Source: Pseudomonadota bacterium (GTDB lineage: Bacteria; Pseudomonadota; Alphaproteobacteria; Micropepsales; Micropepsaceae). From it: a DNA stretch of 6,266 nt. This document shows, piece after piece, positions 5,278-6,266 of this stretch (position 1 is its first letter; each line of letters begins with the position of its first letter). The notes beneath the pieces are model-generated. The model was not told the origin of the DNA and did no database searches. It was given only the letters and a program-made list of their open reading frames with translations. Both the position numbers and the translations under genes were made by a program. The DNA lies in NCBI GenBank assembly GCA_025360685.1, contig JANYBR010000202.1:1-6266 (forward strand). The letters run 5' to 3'.

Positions 5278-6266
5278 TCATTCCGCGGGCACCAGCGTCG
5301 CGTGCGGTTTCGTGCGCGCGAAGATGCCGAGCGCGCCGAGCTCGAACAGCGCGGCGGCAAGAAACGAGGCGCCCGCGAAGTAGATGAAGGCGCGCCCGCT
5401 GGTGAAATAGGCGAACAGGTTTGTCATCATAAGCGGGGCTACGATGGACGTAAGACTTCCCACGCTTGCGACCGCGCCCTGCAGTTCGCCTTGCTCGCTC
5501 GCGGGCACCTGCTTGGACATGATCGAGTTGAGCGCAGGATTGCCGATGCCTGCCAACGCCCACACGAACATCCAGCCATAGAGCTGCCAGGGCGAATTGG
5601 AGAAGGCGTAACCGGCATACCCGACGGCCGCGAAGAGAAATCCAACATAGACCGAATTCACTTCGCCGATGCGCGGCACGACGATGCGCGGCAGCACCCC
5701 GAACGATGCTGCGGTCAGCGCACCCACTGCCATCAGGGAGTAGCCGACCTCGGCGGTCGTCCAGTGAAATTTCAGCATCGTGTAGTAGGTCCACGTCGCC
5801 GGAAGCGAGTCATGGGACAGTTGCGCCAGGATCGTCACGCCGATCAGGCCGAACACCATCGGATAGCGGCGCAGCGCGATGAGGCTGCCCGCGGGATTGG
5901 CGCGCCACAGCTCGAACGCGCGGCGGCGCGCCGGCGGCAGGGATTCCTTCAGCACCAAGAGTCCGAACAAAGCATTGGCGAGGGCCACCGCAGCCGAGAC
6001 GAAGAACGGCATGCGCGGTCCGAACATGTCGCCGACGATGCCGCCGATTGCCGGTCCGATGATGAAGCCGATGCCGAAGGCCGCTCCCGTCAATCCGAAA
6101 TTCGCCGCGCGTTTCTCCGGCGGCGAGACGTCGGCGATATAGGCGTTGACGGTCGGATAGGCCGCGCCCGCCGCACCGGACAGGAAGCGTCCAACGAACA
6201 GCCAGGCGAGGGTCGGCGCCAGTCCGGTAATCGCGTAGTCTATGGCGAGCGCGACCAGCGACAGGA
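5278..6266 (-). CDS. TetA-like MFS transporter, 5' end outside the window
   Basis: This is a membrane transporter of the major facilitator superfamily, most like the TCR1.2/TetA type of proton-coupled drug exporters. The window holds 328 codons up to the TGA at 5280-5278; the frame stays open to the right edge, so the N-terminus (about 60-80 residues, including the motif A loop) is missing. An in-frame TTG at 6093 is not the start, since family sequence continues upstream: LFVGRFLSGAAGAAYPT, then AYIADVSPPEKRA, both typical of TetA-like proteins around helices 4-5. The following GIGFIIGPAIGG is motif C of helix 5, characteristic of drug antiporters. Later hydrophobic segments account for helices 6-12, and the basic segment ARRRAFELWRANP is the usual central cytoplasmic loop. 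Substrate cannot be told from sequence; tetracycline resistance should not be assumed. No regulator is adjacent within the window. Confidence 0.9.
   Translation of the reverse strand, partial: LSLVALAIDYAITGLAPTLAWLFVGRFLSGAAGAAYPTVNAYIADVSPPEKRAANFGLTGAAFGIGFIIGPAIGGIVGDMFGPRMPFFVSAAVALANALFGLLVLKESLPPARRRAFELWRANPAGSLIALRRYPMVFGLIGVTILAQLSHDSLPATWTYYTMLKFHWTTAEVGYSLMAVGALTAASFGVLPRIVVPRIGEVNSVYVGFLFAAVGYAGYAFSNSPWQLYGWMFVWALAGIGNPALNSIMSKQVPASEQGELQGAVASVGSLTSIVAPLMMTNLFAYFTSGRAFIYFAGASFLAAALFELGALGIFARTKPHATLVPAE

Noticed and set aside
5195..5794. 199-codon open frame on the minus strand within the MFS gene
   Set aside because: It is an alternative frame of the transporter gene; the MFS frame shows membrane helices and family motifs.

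Overview
The window looks like core chromosome of an alphaproteobacterium, most likely a Hyphomicrobiales member near Nitrobacteraceae/Xanthobacteraceae. The reasons are the GC-rich coding sequence, an alphaproteobacterial COQ9-type protein, two YdcH/DUF465 proteins, a short soluble GGDEF protein with a leading coiled coil, and TTAA-N7-TTAA-like (CtrA-type) boxes. The taxonomic placement is inference. I see no mobile elements, tRNA or rRNA genes, CRISPR array or island-like composition.

Layout, left to right: the 3' end of a COQ9-family gene (+) runs 20 bp into the 3' end of asd (-). Upstream of asd on the minus strand are an intrinsic terminator, a tiny Thr/Lys-rich open frame, and then purK and purE, which overlap by ATGA. 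A 177-bp divergent spacer separates purE from a GGDEF diguanylate cyclase gene (+). Next come a DUF465 gene (-) and ubiX (-), which form a two-gene unit. A 101-bp divergent spacer follows, then a second, very short DUF465 gene (+), and finally a TetA-like MFS transporter gene (-) whose 5' end lies outside the window.

Functionally, purE and purK carry out the two-step carboxylation of AIR in purine synthesis. asd makes aspartate semialdehyde for Lys, Thr, Met, Ile and diaminopimelate. COQ9 and UbiX both serve ubiquinone synthesis. The GGDEF protein makes c-di-GMP.

The most interesting signal is the asd leader. The terminator ends only 18 nt before the asd start codon. Its 5' arm can instead pair over 9 perfect bases with a segment inside a 23-codon frame in which 11 of the first 13 residues are Thr, Lys or Met, all end products of the aspartate pathway. 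That segment can also pair with an earlier one. This 1:2 / 2:3 / 3:4 arrangement is that of a ribosome-mediated transcription attenuator. A second point of interest is the purE/GGDEF spacer, which holds a perfect TATAAT, an inverted repeat over the -35 region, and two near-consensus CtrA boxes.
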